Shown piece after piece: positions 11,093-20,906 of a stretch of 64,000 nucleotides of DNA. A program made the position numbers and the translations under genes. This DNA is from Fragilaria crotonensis (Eukaryota; Bacillariophyta; Fragilariophyceae; Fragilariales; Fragilariaceae): positions 50,257-114,256 of the forward strand of contig JAKSYS010000118.1 in NCBI GenBank assembly GCA_022925895.1. The letters are read 5' to 3'. The first letter of the stretch is position 1; every line of letters starts with the position of its first letter. The notes below the pieces were generated by a model. That model was not told where the DNA came from. It did not search any database and worked only from the letters and a program-made list of their open reading frames with translations.

Positions 11093-12439
11093 ATGATGAT
11101 GAAGCCCCTGTCGTTCTATCTGTTTTCTCTCTTCCTTTCTATTCCACTACTACATGCATTTCCTGACAATTTGTATGGTCCAGTTGGATGTGCCACCGAA
11201 TTAGCGACGGACGAAGTCATTATGAACTCGCTCATTACGTCCTACGCGGATTCTCGAGATTCGGCGGTCACCGTCGTCGTCCTGGCACCGGACGGAACGA
11301 CCGAATTGGAATCTCCCATTATTGTATCGAAAGTTCCCATGACAGTCACAATGGTGGTTCGGAATCCGAATAGACTGGGAGGCATGCAGTATGTGATGGA
11401 TGTGAGTCATGCTGCTGCTCCAACAACCACGAATGAAAATGGTGAAGCTGATGCTACAAATGTTGGAGCCCATTTTGAATTGGGACAATGTGATGGAAAG
11501 AAACGCGTCACGGGAAGACCAGGCGATCGTCATACTTTGATCATTGACAAGATTCCAGAGACTCCCATTCAAGTCTGGGCGGGATGGGCCTGCAGTCATG
11601 AGACTGTGACGTTGACCAATTATTTCATTTTTTCAAAACAACCAACGGATCGCGATGATGGAGGCGCCGCGAAAGCCATTGAGGAAGTGGTCGAACAAGT
11701 CTTGGACTTGGAACAAGCCGATCAGAAGGAACGAGAGGATGTTCAGGCTGAATTGGGAGATGACGAGGCTGCAAATGTAGGAGATTTGGAAGAACAATTG
11801 GATCAAATGCATGCCAACAAGGACGTGCGCGAGGATCTAGAACAAACGTTCAAAAATAGAGCTAATTGGAAAGAGAAGGACCCAAACAATCGATTGCCAC
11901 ACCAAAATGTGGAAAAATATAAAGATCTGATTGAGGAGAAGAAACTCAACTATCTTGATGGCGTGAAAGGCGTAGTAGACTGGGATCAAGTCAAAAAACG
12001 AATGGCATTGGAAGGACGTCTAGATGGTTTGAAAGAAACAAAAATGACAGAACACCAACGATTGATGCTAGAACGACGGGAACGAATGATGAATGATAAG
12101 CTTACTGGCCCCAATGATCCCAAGGTCTTCGACCGGAAAATCAAAGACCAGGCTCGTCGTAATGGAATGTTCAAGGAGCGATTCGAAGAACGAAAGGCTA
12201 TGATGGCACAAAAGCTAAAAGCACCGTTGCCGATTGATGTTGAGAAGGGGGAGCAGGTGGATGAAAACAATTCGAATCCTGTACCACGGCGAGGACGAGA
12301 GGCGTACGAAGAGCAGGATTCTGATATTGTTGTGAAGGAAATCTTGATTGGCTTGCTGGGAATACTTCTTGCCAACTGGCTCATTGTACAGCTATGCCTC
12401 TGGAACGACAAGAGGAATAAAGGAAGGCGTGATCTTTAA
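11093..12439 (+). CDS. Secreted-domain protein with C-terminal membrane anchor, long member of a paralogous pair
   Basis: 448 residues, single exon. A signal peptide (FYLFSLFLSIPLLHA) is followed by a domain with CATELATDEVIMNS, ESPIIVSKVPMTV, MQYVMD, a second Cys near GQCDGKKR, GRPGDRHTLIIDKIPETPI and VWAGWACSHETVTLTNYF (about residues 23-180). This block is shared with the neighbour at 12645-13181. The middle (about 190-400) is highly charged, Glu/Lys-rich and predicted helical or coiled coil. Near the C-terminus is one membrane span (IVVKEILIGLLGILLANWLIVQLCLW), then a basic tail NDKRNKGRRDL. The topology is thus lumenal or extracellular N-terminus with a short cytosolic tail. No family name recognised; function unknown. 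Confidence 0.85.
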   Translation: MMMKPLSFYLFSLFLSIPLLHAFPDNLYGPVGCATELATDEVIMNSLITSYADSRDSAVTVVVLAPDGTTELESPIIVSKVPMTVTMVVRNPNRLGGMQYVMDVSHAAAPTTTNENGEADATNVGAHFELGQCDGKKRVTGRPGDRHTLIIDKIPETPIQVWAGWACSHETVTLTNYFIFSKQPTDRDDGGAAKAIEEVVEQVLDLEQADQKEREDVQAELGDDEAANVGDLEEQLDQMHANKDVREDLEQTFKNRANWKEKDPNNRLPHQNVEKYKDLIEEKKLNYLDGVKGVVDWDQVKKRMALEGRLDGLKETKMTEHQRLMLERRERMMNDKLTGPNDPKVFDRKIKDQARRNGMFKERFEERKAMMAQKLKAPLPIDVEKGEQVDENNSNPVPRRGREAYEEQDSDIVVKEILIGLLGILLANWLIVQLCLWNDKRNKGRRDL

Positions 12440-12644
12440 ATAGTCTACTGGAGTATGACTTAGGTTTTACTGATGTATTGCTGCATACATCATGTGCGTA
12501 GATCTATATGACCTATTCTGAAACCAGATACGATTGTTTGAAGGCGTCACTACTAGTCAGAGAAAAGACATCCATTTGGCTCTACTAGTAGCCGCCCCAA
12601 GTCGAAGAGGAGCCAATGCTCCATAATTGTCCCGCAATGCACGA

Positions 12645-13181
12645 CTACAGTTCATCCTCCACCGCATCGGACTTCTGCGATGTCTCACCGATTGACGAAG
12701 AAGGTGATGATGTAAATAAAAAGTAATTGGTCAGTGTGACCGCTTGACGGCCGGCCGCCCACCCGGCCCAGACTTGAATGGGAGTCTCTGGAATCTTATC
12801 AATGGTCAAGGTGTGACGATCGCCAGGTCGTCCTGGGACACGCTTCTGATCGTCACACCAACCTCCTTCGAATGTTGCGCCTGGAGTGGTGTCCATGACG
12901 TATTGGACGGCACCGACGTCATTCGGATTCAATACAACCATATCAAATGTCACTGGTACGCTCGTCACGACAATGGGCGATTCGAGGAACGCACCATCTT
13001 CTGTTTGAACGGCAACTTGAATGTCGGGATCTCTCGAATCTTCGTAAGCAATGATCCAAGCATTCATGATGACTTCATCGGTTGCAAGCTCCGTTAAGCA
13101 ACCCCCGCGACCCTGCAAATGATCAGGGAAAGCAAGGCCGAGGAGAGGAACTAGAAGGAGAACAAGGATACGGCTCGTCAT
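12645..13181 (-). CDS. Small secreted or ER-lumen protein, short paralogue of the 11093-12439 product
   Basis: 178 residues, single exon, ATG at 13181. A signal peptide (ILVLLLVPLLGLA) leads into the same domain as the convergent neighbour: CLTELATDEVIMNA, ESPIVVTSVPVTF, VQYVMD, a Cys near GGWCDD, GRPGDRHTLTIDKIPETPI, VWAGWAAGRQAVTLTNYF. It lacks the charged middle and the membrane span. It ends in ...DAVEDEL; the last four residues EDEL resemble ER-retrieval tails of the KDEL/DDEL type, which is suggestive only. The two genes face each other with 205 bases between them and are probably an inverted duplication. Function unknown. Confidence 0.85.
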   Translation of the reverse strand: MTSRILVLLLVPLLGLAFPDHLQGRGGCLTELATDEVIMNAWIIAYEDSRDPDIQVAVQTEDGAFLESPIVVTSVPVTFDMVVLNPNDVGAVQYVMDTTPGATFEGGWCDDQKRVPGRPGDRHTLTIDKIPETPIQVWAGWAAGRQAVTLTNYFLFTSSPSSSIGETSQKSDAVEDEL

Positions 13182-13757
13182 GATATTGGTAGCTGTGCTG
13201 ATGGGTTGGATGACTCTTGGCCAAAATGCTTACTATGGTCGATAGTTTAATGCCGATAAAACTGCCGATGAGGATAGACAAACGTAGTCCTTGATTGTGG
13301 CTTTGCTGTGTATGATAGAGGATGTTCTGATGTTGAGATGTGACATTCGTGTGATCGGAACATTGTCGATAGCATAACGGTTTTAGACCGGGTACGGTAG
13401 TACCGGTACATAGTTCTTGTACTCTGTTGTTTGTAAGCGCCGATACTGTATGCATACTGGAGTACTATACAATGGTACTGCAAAGCTGCAGACTGCAGAG
13501 TTGGCAGAGCCTTTGCTGAACTATCCGTACTCCACTTCTTCAGAGTGCAGTACTTCAGTACAGTACGTCGTACTGGAGTACCGCATACAGTACAGTGGGC
13601 ACTGTCTTATGGATACTGTACTACAGTAGAAATAGCGTGTAGAGCGTTGGAACGATTCACTTCATCCGTTGGAAAGCACAAATTGAATTTCTCGCCTCAT
13701 CTTTCTTCGCGTATTGGAATGTGATGAATGATCCCGTGATATCGTCACTGCACAATC
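13182..13757. other. Intergenic region rich in GTAC-type short palindromes
   Basis: No gene. From about 13390 to 13630 the sequence is dense in GTAC, AGTACT and GGAGTAC motifs, the same style of sequence seen in many gene-free parts of this window. It lies between two divergently transcribed genes (12645 minus, 13758 plus) and must contain both promoters. Confidence 0.4.
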
Positions 13758-14756
13758 ATGTCAGAATTACCAAATGAACCGCACCTCCCACACTTGCTGA
13801 TTGGACTCGCAATCGCCCCATTCCTCGACCGACTCACGCTGAACAGTCTTGCACTGGCAAGTAAGGAGACTGCAAACGTTCTTCAAACCATCCCTCGGCC
13901 CTGGCCACAAGTTAATCTTCGCCTTGACACGGCGGCTCAGTGCTTGACATTTTCACCCGACGGAGGTATCCTTGTATGTCGCGACAGAGGCGGGAGGATC
14001 CGATTGTGGAAAAGACACAACGGGGAGATGATTTCGTTTGATGGGCTCAAATGTTCTGTTCTCAGCAACATTGCATATTCCCCGAATGGGGAAATGCTCG
14101 CATTTGGAGTCGAAGGAGGAGACATTCGATTGCTTGCTATTACAGATCCCACATTCCCAGAGACTTTGGTGCGAAATAGTGGTGCCATTCATTCTGTTTC
14201 CTTCTCCCCCGATGGACAGACACTTGCCTCTGGAGGTACGGACGGAACAGTACAGATGTGGAACCTTTCCAGTCAGCTCTGCGTGCAAGTACTGCATGGA
14301 CATCGAGGATACGTTTACTCAGTGTGCTTTTCCCCCGATGGAACAACGTTGGTATCATCCGGAACAGACAAGATCGTCAGAGTTTGGACTCCTTCGACGA
14401 ACGAATGCGCGCTGCTAGAAGGCCATTCATCGGTCGTGGTATCTGTCGCCTTCGCTTCCAATGGAATCTTCATAGCCTCGGCATCGCTCGATGCTACAGT
14501 AAGATTGTGGCAAGTTTCAGATCGCAGTTGTATCAGAGTGTTTACTGCTGTTGGGGAAGTGCTGAGCACATCGTTTTCGCCCGACTCGAAACTACTAGCC
14601 ACTGGATTAGCGAATGACACAGTAGTACTGTGGGATGTGGATTCAGATGACAATGTCCTGAGAGTGCTCCCAGGCAGAACGGCAGCATTCGCGCCTGAAG
14701 GACGCACGCTTGCTGTTGGCGGAAGCGGCGACGCGATCACCTTGATTTCGTTGTAG
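13758..14756 (+). CDS. WD40-repeat protein with possible N-terminal F-box-like helix
   Basis: 332 residues, single exon, ATG start. At least five WD40 blades are visible, each with FSPDG and a closing W residue: LTFSPDGGILVCRDRGGRIRLW, AYSPNGEMLAFGVE, VSFSPDGQTLASGGTDGTVQMW, VCFSPDGTTLVSSGTDKIVRVW, VAFASNGIFIASASLDATVRLW, TSFSPDSKLLATGLANDTVVLW, and a last partial one. Residues 10-40 (LLIGLAIAPFLDRLTLNSLALASKETANVL) look like an F-box-type helix pair, which would make it a substrate adaptor for ubiquitin ligation, but this is weak. The propeller acts as a protein interaction platform; the partner is unknown. Confidence 0.85.
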   Translation: MSELPNEPHLPHLLIGLAIAPFLDRLTLNSLALASKETANVLQTIPRPWPQVNLRLDTAAQCLTFSPDGGILVCRDRGGRIRLWKRHNGEMISFDGLKCSVLSNIAYSPNGEMLAFGVEGGDIRLLAITDPTFPETLVRNSGAIHSVSFSPDGQTLASGGTDGTVQMWNLSSQLCVQVLHGHRGYVYSVCFSPDGTTLVSSGTDKIVRVWTPSTNECALLEGHSSVVVSVAFASNGIFIASASLDATVRLWQVSDRSCIRVFTAVGEVLSTSFSPDSKLLATGLANDTVVLWDVDSDDNVLRVLPGRTAAFAPEGRTLAVGGSGDAITLISL

Positions 14757-15026
14757 GCTGCACCATTCGTCTGCTCAGTTGAATTGCTTCCTCATCTGTC
14801 AGAGAGGAAAATTATGAGCCACAAGGAAAGCTGTGATATAAAGAACGCAACGAATTCGAGAAGAGTCAATCGCAATTAAAGTGTATCATCAATCAATTGA
14901 TGACCTATCATTGTGTGTATTCCATTTTGGAAGGGTAGCTCATCACTCTCTTCGTCGAATAGCATTCGAATCAAACATCAATATAAAACGTACCATTCGC
15001 CCTCGCCCCTCTCACGTCTTCGTTGC

Positions 15027-17060
15027 TCACGCATCATGATTATCCTGCAATTCGTGGAATCGAAAATGGATGAGATCGTAGTTTAGACCCATGCCGTCAT
15101 CTCTCAGATGCTTCTGGAAGAGTTCATGCATTCGCCCGTTTGTCACAAAGTTGCAAAGTTTGTGTTCAGTAATATGTTCAGCCGGGTGTACACCAAAGGC
15201 GGTGAAAAACTTCGAGAGAGGTCTCGCTTGGCCAAGCCCGAAAAGTTCATTCGCATCCCTGACATTTTTCTCCGCTTCCATTCTGAGGAGATTATCCAGG
15301 CGTCGCAGCGAAACCTTCTCCACTCCATTGTAGATACTTTTATTTTCTTCAAATGATGTCAAATCATCCTTGCGGGCGCTGTCAAAACAAACGTTCGAGA
15401 CAGGAGTGTAGAAATCGTATCCGTGTGTAAACGCTCGAAACGCCATGCTGATTTCTTCATCGCTCTTGCTGACCATGGGCAAGTATGGATCATAAGGAAC
15501 AGTCAAAATGAAGTGACCTCTTGAGAACGAGAAAGACGAAGACCAGAACGGCTGTAATTGTGGCACTCTCTCTATCGCAGGAAGCAAATCAGGCTGATCG
15601 CCATACGCATGTCTCAGTCGTCGGTCGTGACCAGTCCCTTCGAAGGTTGCACTGCAAAGGACCATCCGTGACTTTTTCAAAGCAACACCGGTCCTATCAT
15701 CAATGCTTCCAGACGCATCCCCAAGGTAGGTCGTTATAACCCCCATTTCATTCCCCGTCTCTTCCCATTGATCAATTAGATCTGCGTCCCAATTTTTAGT
15801 GAAGGTTGTGTGCGACGAGATTTGCAACGCATAGTATTCCCCTCGATACAAACGATTGACAATGTGTCTGGCAAAGGTCGGCCCCACGGCAAGCTTGTGG
15901 TCCATCTCGTATACATCAATTTGATCTCGGTATTGACAGAGTGCTTGAAAGGGTTTTTCAGAGCACGGCTCGATTGGTAAATCGCAAGACTGATCTGGAC
16001 CTTCCAATTGGTCTACCACACCCACACGAATTCGTTCTGGATATTTGGCTCTACCAAATATGCTTTCGACTGTGTATCGGCAATGCCAATCGCGATAGGA
16101 CGGAATGCCGACAAAAATGGTTCGTACGGAAAAGTCCCGAGAGCCCTCCACAGTCGTACGTCCCACTAAATTGGCAACGGCCCTTTGATGCGTGAGCGGT
16201 CGTACGCGTCCCAACGTTTCGAGTGTGACACCGGCACCACCAGGATTGGTATCATCATTGTCTCCTCCTCGTCCAGCTCGTGTCAAAAAAAAACGCGGGA
16301 GGGACAACATGACCTTGTCGTGCTGTTGTGGCGTTGGATGGGGTAAAAATTCGAAATCTGGCTGTTCGTCTCTGACGCTGAGAGGCCATTGGCGTCCAGC
16401 ATAGATTGTGGCAGATCGGGAGAGAGCGCGACGCGCCGAGCGGTCGGCTCCAAATTTGTTTGTTATGGATGTAATGGAATTCGCAGAATATCGTAGTGCC
16501 GAGATATGCTTGTTGTTGGAGTTTAGATTGTCACCAAAGTAATCAATGGATATTATGGCCATGACGATCAAGACACCGATGATGACCAATCGTTTGAGAT
16601 CGTGAAGCATCCGCCGTCGTTGTTTCCGTTGGTGATGTACCATTGCTATGTGAGGTCTAGACTGTGATGGTTGAGGCGGTGTTTTGGATCGATTTCCAAC
16701 CGATGCTGAGCTACGACAACCATGAGGACTGGATTTGGACGCTGATGTTGATTGAGCGTGGCCAGAGAATCTTGACGATGAAACGAAACCCACGCCATTT
16801 TCGAGGTCGTCCATCTGGCTGAGTGTCAAGGTCGACTGCGCTAATTGTTGATTTGCATTTATGCTGGTGTTCGTGCGTCGCCGCGTTCTTTTGCGATGAC
16901 TACTGGAGGCAGAGGAAGCGACGCTTAGGCTTTCTTCAGCGATCGAATCGATCTCATCCCAATCAATGCCAAAGTTGCCAGGGAAACTCTTGCACGACGA
17001 ACTTCGGCTTACTGATCCGCTTCGATACGACAAATCGTCGTCATCTATGCCTCTCATCAT
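15027..17060 (-). CDS. GT60-type N-acetylglucosaminyltransferase-like protein, type II membrane
   Basis: 677 residues, single exon, ATG at 17060 (a second ATG follows at once). The first 157 residues are a long Ser/Arg-rich, probably disordered cytosolic tail. Residues 158-174 (RLVIIGVLIVMAIISID) form the membrane anchor. After a stem, IFVGIPSYRDWHC at 316-328, TVESIF, RIRVGVVDQ and QSCDLP match the start of the GlcNAc-transferase domain (PF11397, Skp1 Gnt1-like). Later blocks LAVGPTFARHIVNRLYRGEYYALQISSHTTF and FWSSSFSFSRGHFI also fit. Family members add GlcNAc from UDP-GlcNAc, for example to hydroxyproline. The usual Asp of the QIDSH-type motif appears as Ser here (QISSH, 414-418), so activity is uncertain. 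The anchor points to the Golgi, unlike cytosolic Gnt1. Confidence 0.82.
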   Translation of the reverse strand: MMRGIDDDDLSYRSGSVSRSSSCKSFPGNFGIDWDEIDSIAEESLSVASSASSSHRKRTRRRTNTSINANQQLAQSTLTLSQMDDLENGVGFVSSSRFSGHAQSTSASKSSPHGCRSSASVGNRSKTPPQPSQSRPHIAMVHHQRKQRRRMLHDLKRLVIIGVLIVMAIISIDYFGDNLNSNNKHISALRYSANSITSITNKFGADRSARRALSRSATIYAGRQWPLSVRDEQPDFEFLPHPTPQQHDKVMLSLPRFFLTRAGRGGDNDDTNPGGAGVTLETLGRVRPLTHQRAVANLVGRTTVEGSRDFSVRTIFVGIPSYRDWHCRYTVESIFGRAKYPERIRVGVVDQLEGPDQSCDLPIEPCSEKPFQALCQYRDQIDVYEMDHKLAVGPTFARHIVNRLYRGEYYALQISSHTTFTKNWDADLIDQWEETGNEMGVITTYLGDASGSIDDRTGVALKKSRMVLCSATFEGTGHDRRLRHAYGDQPDLLPAIERVPQLQPFWSSSFSFSRGHFILTVPYDPYLPMVSKSDEEISMAFRAFTHGYDFYTPVSNVCFDSARKDDLTSFEENKSIYNGVEKVSLRRLDNLLRMEAEKNVRDANELFGLGQARPLSKFFTAFGVHPAEHITEHKLCNFVTNGRMHELFQKHLRDDGMGLNYDLIHFRFHELQDNHDA

Positions 17061-18091
17061 CTATCGTGACCGGCACAGAAAAGGGGCTCCTTGATTGTAA
17101 CTGCTTGCCGGTAACTGGAGTACCGCTGAAAGTATCTCGTTTTCGCTTGTGATTCACTCGAGAAGTCCTCCTGTACCTAGTCTTCAAACTTCAAACACTG
17201 TCAACTGTCACCAAGGCACCACGAGGAGGATGAATCTGCATGAAAACCACTCCCTGTAAAGAGAAAAGTATAACAAATTAAAGCGCGTCGCCGTGTCGGC
17301 TGCCTTCGATGTCTCTATTACTACTACTACGAGTATCAATAGTCGTCGATGAAGTTCGATATGATACACAAGATACAACGCGTGCAAGTAGCTTCTGGTT
17401 CGCCTCTGAAAAAAGCACATGTCTTACTGGAACCAGTACGACTACATAGCTTAGGTCCTACTACCAGTACTATTAGTCGTATATATGCAAATGCATTCCA
17501 GTGACTCCCACCAGATCATGGAGTCACTATCATACGGAGTACAAGAAGTAATAGGTGCAAGTACTGTAGTGACATCTCATAATTTGCTACAGTGATGTGG
17601 TATACTCCAGTAATTCCACTATCATCGGCATTATTTGAATGACCACGTGTGCGCCCGTATCGAATGCACTACTAGTACCACGTCCTCCAAGCTCCAAGGC
17701 TCCAAGTACTGGTACTGTGGTAATCGAGTCCATCGACGTCATGTGTCTCAACTTCGGTATATCAAACTAAATTCAGGAAGTCATGAAATGGCTATACCGC
17801 TATACCTCATCAACCCGTATTTGTTGTGGCTTTCATCGCCTCGATTCTCCAGGCTGCTCACCAAACACGAAATCACAGATGGTCGTGAGATACGCCCACG
17901 TGGATTGCATTCTTTTAACAATGATGGTTTGGAGCGGTGAATTGCTGCAACACGTCTAGGCGTAAGATCGCGACAGCCGCGATTCCGAGTCTAGACGTCA
18001 GCTGATGCGACGAGTACACCATCATTGGAATCGACCACGTCTCTGCGACACAAAGACGCGACCGTGTTTCAACTCAACATTACGTGCCTCG
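17061..18091. other. Intergenic region, GTAC-rich, no gene seen
   Basis: About 1 kb between the GT60-type gene start and the 3' end of the next minus-strand gene. Dense GTAC, AGTACT and ACCAGTAC motifs occur from about 17440 to 17720. Short open frames here have no recognisable features. Confidence 0.35.
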
Positions 18092-19363
18092 TCAGTGGCC
18101 TCGTTCAATCTCTTCTTGCTCTTCCGAGTTGTAGTCCTCAATCGAAAACTTCCTTCTCAGTTCTGGATTGGTAAAATTTCTTGTACACCACAGAATACAG
18201 GCTGCTCTGTACGGCGAGTGGAGATCATAAATGCGAGCCTTTGAGGCATTCCCTAAGAATGAGGCCCACGCCACGAACGTGGATCGTGTACTGCCAATGA
18301 TTTCAGTTTGTCCTGACATGAGGAAACAAAAGCTTTGCTCGCCATTGGTGGTCTCCACCAATCGAGCATCCAGGCCCTTCGATAGCATTCGATCCACATA
18401 CAACTGCCCATACGATGGGAATCGACTAAGCACTGCAATTTTGTCGCCTCTTTGGTGATTCTGAAGGAGCTCAGTCACAGTCTTGTTGGGGCTAAGCTCT
18501 TCGAAACCTTTGGTTTTTGCTTGCTTTGGCATTTCATATGCAAATCCCCTTGCGTGGAATAAGCTTTCGTTTCGGAGTGCTTGACTCTCACCACAGCAGT
18601 CAGGATTAGTCAGGTCGAATTCAAACAAGTCCCTCAATCTATCAAAATATTTGTCAATCATACGTTGGCCCTGAAAATAATTTGCATAGATGAACGGAAT
18701 CGTGATGTTGGCATCAACTGGAAGAACCGGAGGTGGGGTGCTAGCATTGGCGAAGACCAGAACAATATCTTTCACGGTTTGCCTCAATGATTCTGCAGTT
18801 TTGATTTCAAATCCATCGCCACCAATCCACGCTTGCTGTTGCTTCCAACGATCTTCAAATTCTTGAGTATTACCTTGCGAATAATCCATATGTCGCAGCT
18901 TTGTAAAGCACATCATGCTTTTCCGTCCTCGTACCCACTTCTGGTTGTCCTGGTGCCTCAAAACAATTCTGGATGTTATGTTGAAGTCATCTTCAAGAAT
19001 CCATTTAACGACGTAGCCAGCAGCAAACTTGTAGAGGTGATTGGCCATCTCGCCACTAAGTTGAATGACAATGGTGAAATTGTTGCCGAAAACAGGCGGA
19101 CCACCGTCCTCGTCACCTGACAAAGGTTTGCCCTTAGCCGTACGAAGGTTACCAGCGACAGTTTTGTTGATCTTGCTATTAGAGTCGTTCCGCCAGTGTG
19201 GCAAGTCCGACGTGCCATTCTCGTGATTACGAACCGAGTTGTCCTGGCTGCTTGTCGTTGGCAATATCAGCCAAAAGAATCTTGATTCGGAAACTATATA
19301 CAAGCAAAACAAAAAAATGAGCTTTTGTGTCGTCACTCGAATCCATAATGATGAGGTCGGCAT
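18092..19363 (-). CDS. Type II membrane protein, putative fucosyltransferase-like glycosyltransferase
   Basis: The start is probably the ATG at 19363 (423 residues), because it puts a basic N-terminus right before a strong hydrophobic anchor (LIFLFCLYIVSESRFFWLIL). An upstream in-frame ATG at 19507 would add 48 residues ahead of the anchor. The lumenal part has several N-glycosylation sites and FTIVIQLSGEMANHLYKFAAGY, which recalls the G.LGN.LFQ..  nucleotide-binding loop of GT11/GT-B fucosyltransferases. Near the end are KIAVLSRFPSYGQLYVDRM and SFCFLMSGQTEIIGSTRSTFVAWASFLG, like the C-terminal sugar-nucleotide site (a Ser/Thr-rich loop) of such enzymes. The protein is a diatom-type version and was not matched to a named family with certainty. 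Likely Golgi; donor and acceptor unknown. Confidence 0.65.
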   Translation of the reverse strand: MPTSSLWIRVTTQKLIFLFCLYIVSESRFFWLILPTTSSQDNSVRNHENGTSDLPHWRNDSNSKINKTVAGNLRTAKGKPLSGDEDGGPPVFGNNFTIVIQLSGEMANHLYKFAAGYVVKWILEDDFNITSRIVLRHQDNQKWVRGRKSMMCFTKLRHMDYSQGNTQEFEDRWKQQQAWIGGDGFEIKTAESLRQTVKDIVLVFANASTPPPVLPVDANITIPFIYANYFQGQRMIDKYFDRLRDLFEFDLTNPDCCGESQALRNESLFHARGFAYEMPKQAKTKGFEELSPNKTVTELLQNHQRGDKIAVLSRFPSYGQLYVDRMLSKGLDARLVETTNGEQSFCFLMSGQTEIIGSTRSTFVAWASFLGNASKARIYDLHSPYRAACILWCTRNFTNPELRRKFSIEDYNSEEQEEIERGH

Positions 19364-19963
19364 TCTAATACTGCACTCTTCATTGGATGCTGCCAAGCGT
19401 AGGTGTGCAACAGTGCGTGTTTCGATGCTCGGAAACAGAAAATGATCTGCGATAGTCGCGGCTCGCGGCTCGCGGCTCGCGTCGAGAACGTTAGGTCGCG
19501 CTCGCATCGAAGAAACGCCATGGAAAGTTTCGCCAAGCTGCTAATATATATTGTATACAGTCTTGATAATGAAAAAAAAAACCCTCAAAATCTAAATTTA
19601 CGTGCTGCCGCGATATTCGGCGGTACAAATACTGGACTCGCATTATCAAGAAGGTAAGTGACATTTTATCGAGAATTGTTTTGCTATGATACTGGGTATG
19701 CCGAGCTACTATGACATAGTATGAGTACTCGAGTCCTTGTACCGGTACTGTTGCAATGTGCGATAAACAACAAGCATCTACATACACCGGTACCAGGTAC
19801 CTGGTACCTGGTATCATAGCATCCCGAATCCCAACAGCAAGCCACCCGCCCTCGTGTCGAATGATGGAATGATATCGACACCCCAGGAGAACATCAGCAC
19901 ACTTACCTCATAGTTGCCTTCAATGCCCTTGCATTAATCTAGACCTTTTAAATCTCTCAGAAG
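19364..19963. other. Divergent promoter region with perfect short palindromes
   Basis: Lies between two divergent genes. At 19458-19485 a GCGGCTC unit is repeated about three times. At about 19790-19815 the sequence holds overlapping palindromes (TACCAGGTACCTGGTA), able to form a hairpin, within a GTAC-rich stretch from 19690. No gene seen. Confidence 0.4.
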
Positions 19964-20656
19964 ATGCGTCCTACTCCTGCCAGCTCATCACAAGCAGCAG
20001 CAGAATCCTCAGGCGCACAAAGAAGCGTGAAAACAAGGCTTGACAACGACGATGATGAGTTCGTATCATCATCACCTCGCGATGACAATAATAATAAAAA
20101 CAAAAAGGCAGCGGATTTCCTGCTCCAAGCTGCTCAATTGGGGCATGCCGAAGCGCAATGGAAGTTGGCTGCGGAGGCACTCGCACATGACGATCACCAA
20201 ACTGCTCTCCATTGGTGTCAACATGCTGCGAATCAATCACATCCATTAGCTTTGGCTCGCATGGGACGGTATCATCTCGAGGGAAGTCCTGGTACGATTA
20301 CCAACAATCAGCATCAGGCCGTGGGAGTTGTCACGCGAGATCTCAATCTGGCATTCAAGTACTATCAACGGGCGGCAGAACTCAAACATCGAGGCGCACT
20401 TACTCAACTCGCGCAAATGTACGAACGAGGGTTAGGTTGCAAGGTGAATTTTCGGGAGGCTGCTCGATGCTACATTATTTTGGCCAGAGAGTTCTCCTGT
20501 CCAGAATCCATGTTTTGCTTAGGAAACCTCTACATGATGGGAGATGGTGTTACTATGGATGCGGACAAGGCATTCCAACTCTGGGAAAGAGCTGCCAAAT
20601 TAGGTCACGAGGGTGCTCTGAGCTTCCTAACCTTGCGAGATTTGGCGTCCGGCTGA
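19964..20656 (+). CDS. Sel1-like repeat protein
   Basis: 230 residues, single exon, ATG start. After a 40-residue low-complexity Ser/Asp/Asn tail come four Sel1-like repeats of about 36 residues: AADFLLQAAQLGHAEAQWKLA, TALHWCQHAANQSHPLALARMGRYHLEG, AFKYYQRAAELKHRGALTQLAQMYERGLG and AARCYIILAREFSCPESMFCLGNLYMMGDG, closing with AFQLWERAAKLGHEGAL. These helical hairpins form a solenoid that binds partner proteins, often in ER-associated degradation or signalling. There is no signal peptide or membrane span, so it is probably cytosolic. Partner unknown. Confidence 0.85.
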   Translation: MRPTPASSSQAAAESSGAQRSVKTRLDNDDDEFVSSSPRDDNNNKNKKAADFLLQAAQLGHAEAQWKLAAEALAHDDHQTALHWCQHAANQSHPLALARMGRYHLEGSPGTITNNQHQAVGVVTRDLNLAFKYYQRAAELKHRGALTQLAQMYERGLGCKVNFREAARCYIILAREFSCPESMFCLGNLYMMGDGVTMDADKAFQLWERAAKLGHEGALSFLTLRDLASG

Positions 20657-20906
20657 GGTATCGTCTGTGATGTGGTGCGAAACGGCAGAGTGGTTTACAA
20701 GGCGTTTGTTTGCGAGTACTTTTGATCCCCCCTCTCACGCACATACGTTCCACTGCCAGCCCGCCCGCAAATTCACGAAAAACTGTTTATTACTTCCATA
20801 CGTTACGCTGTTGTACATTTCATTCTTGTTTTATCGCTCCAAGAGAGCCTTTCTTCCACTGTAATACAAAAATATAAGAGCTTGTTAAGCGTGCAGGAGT
20901 ACTTCA

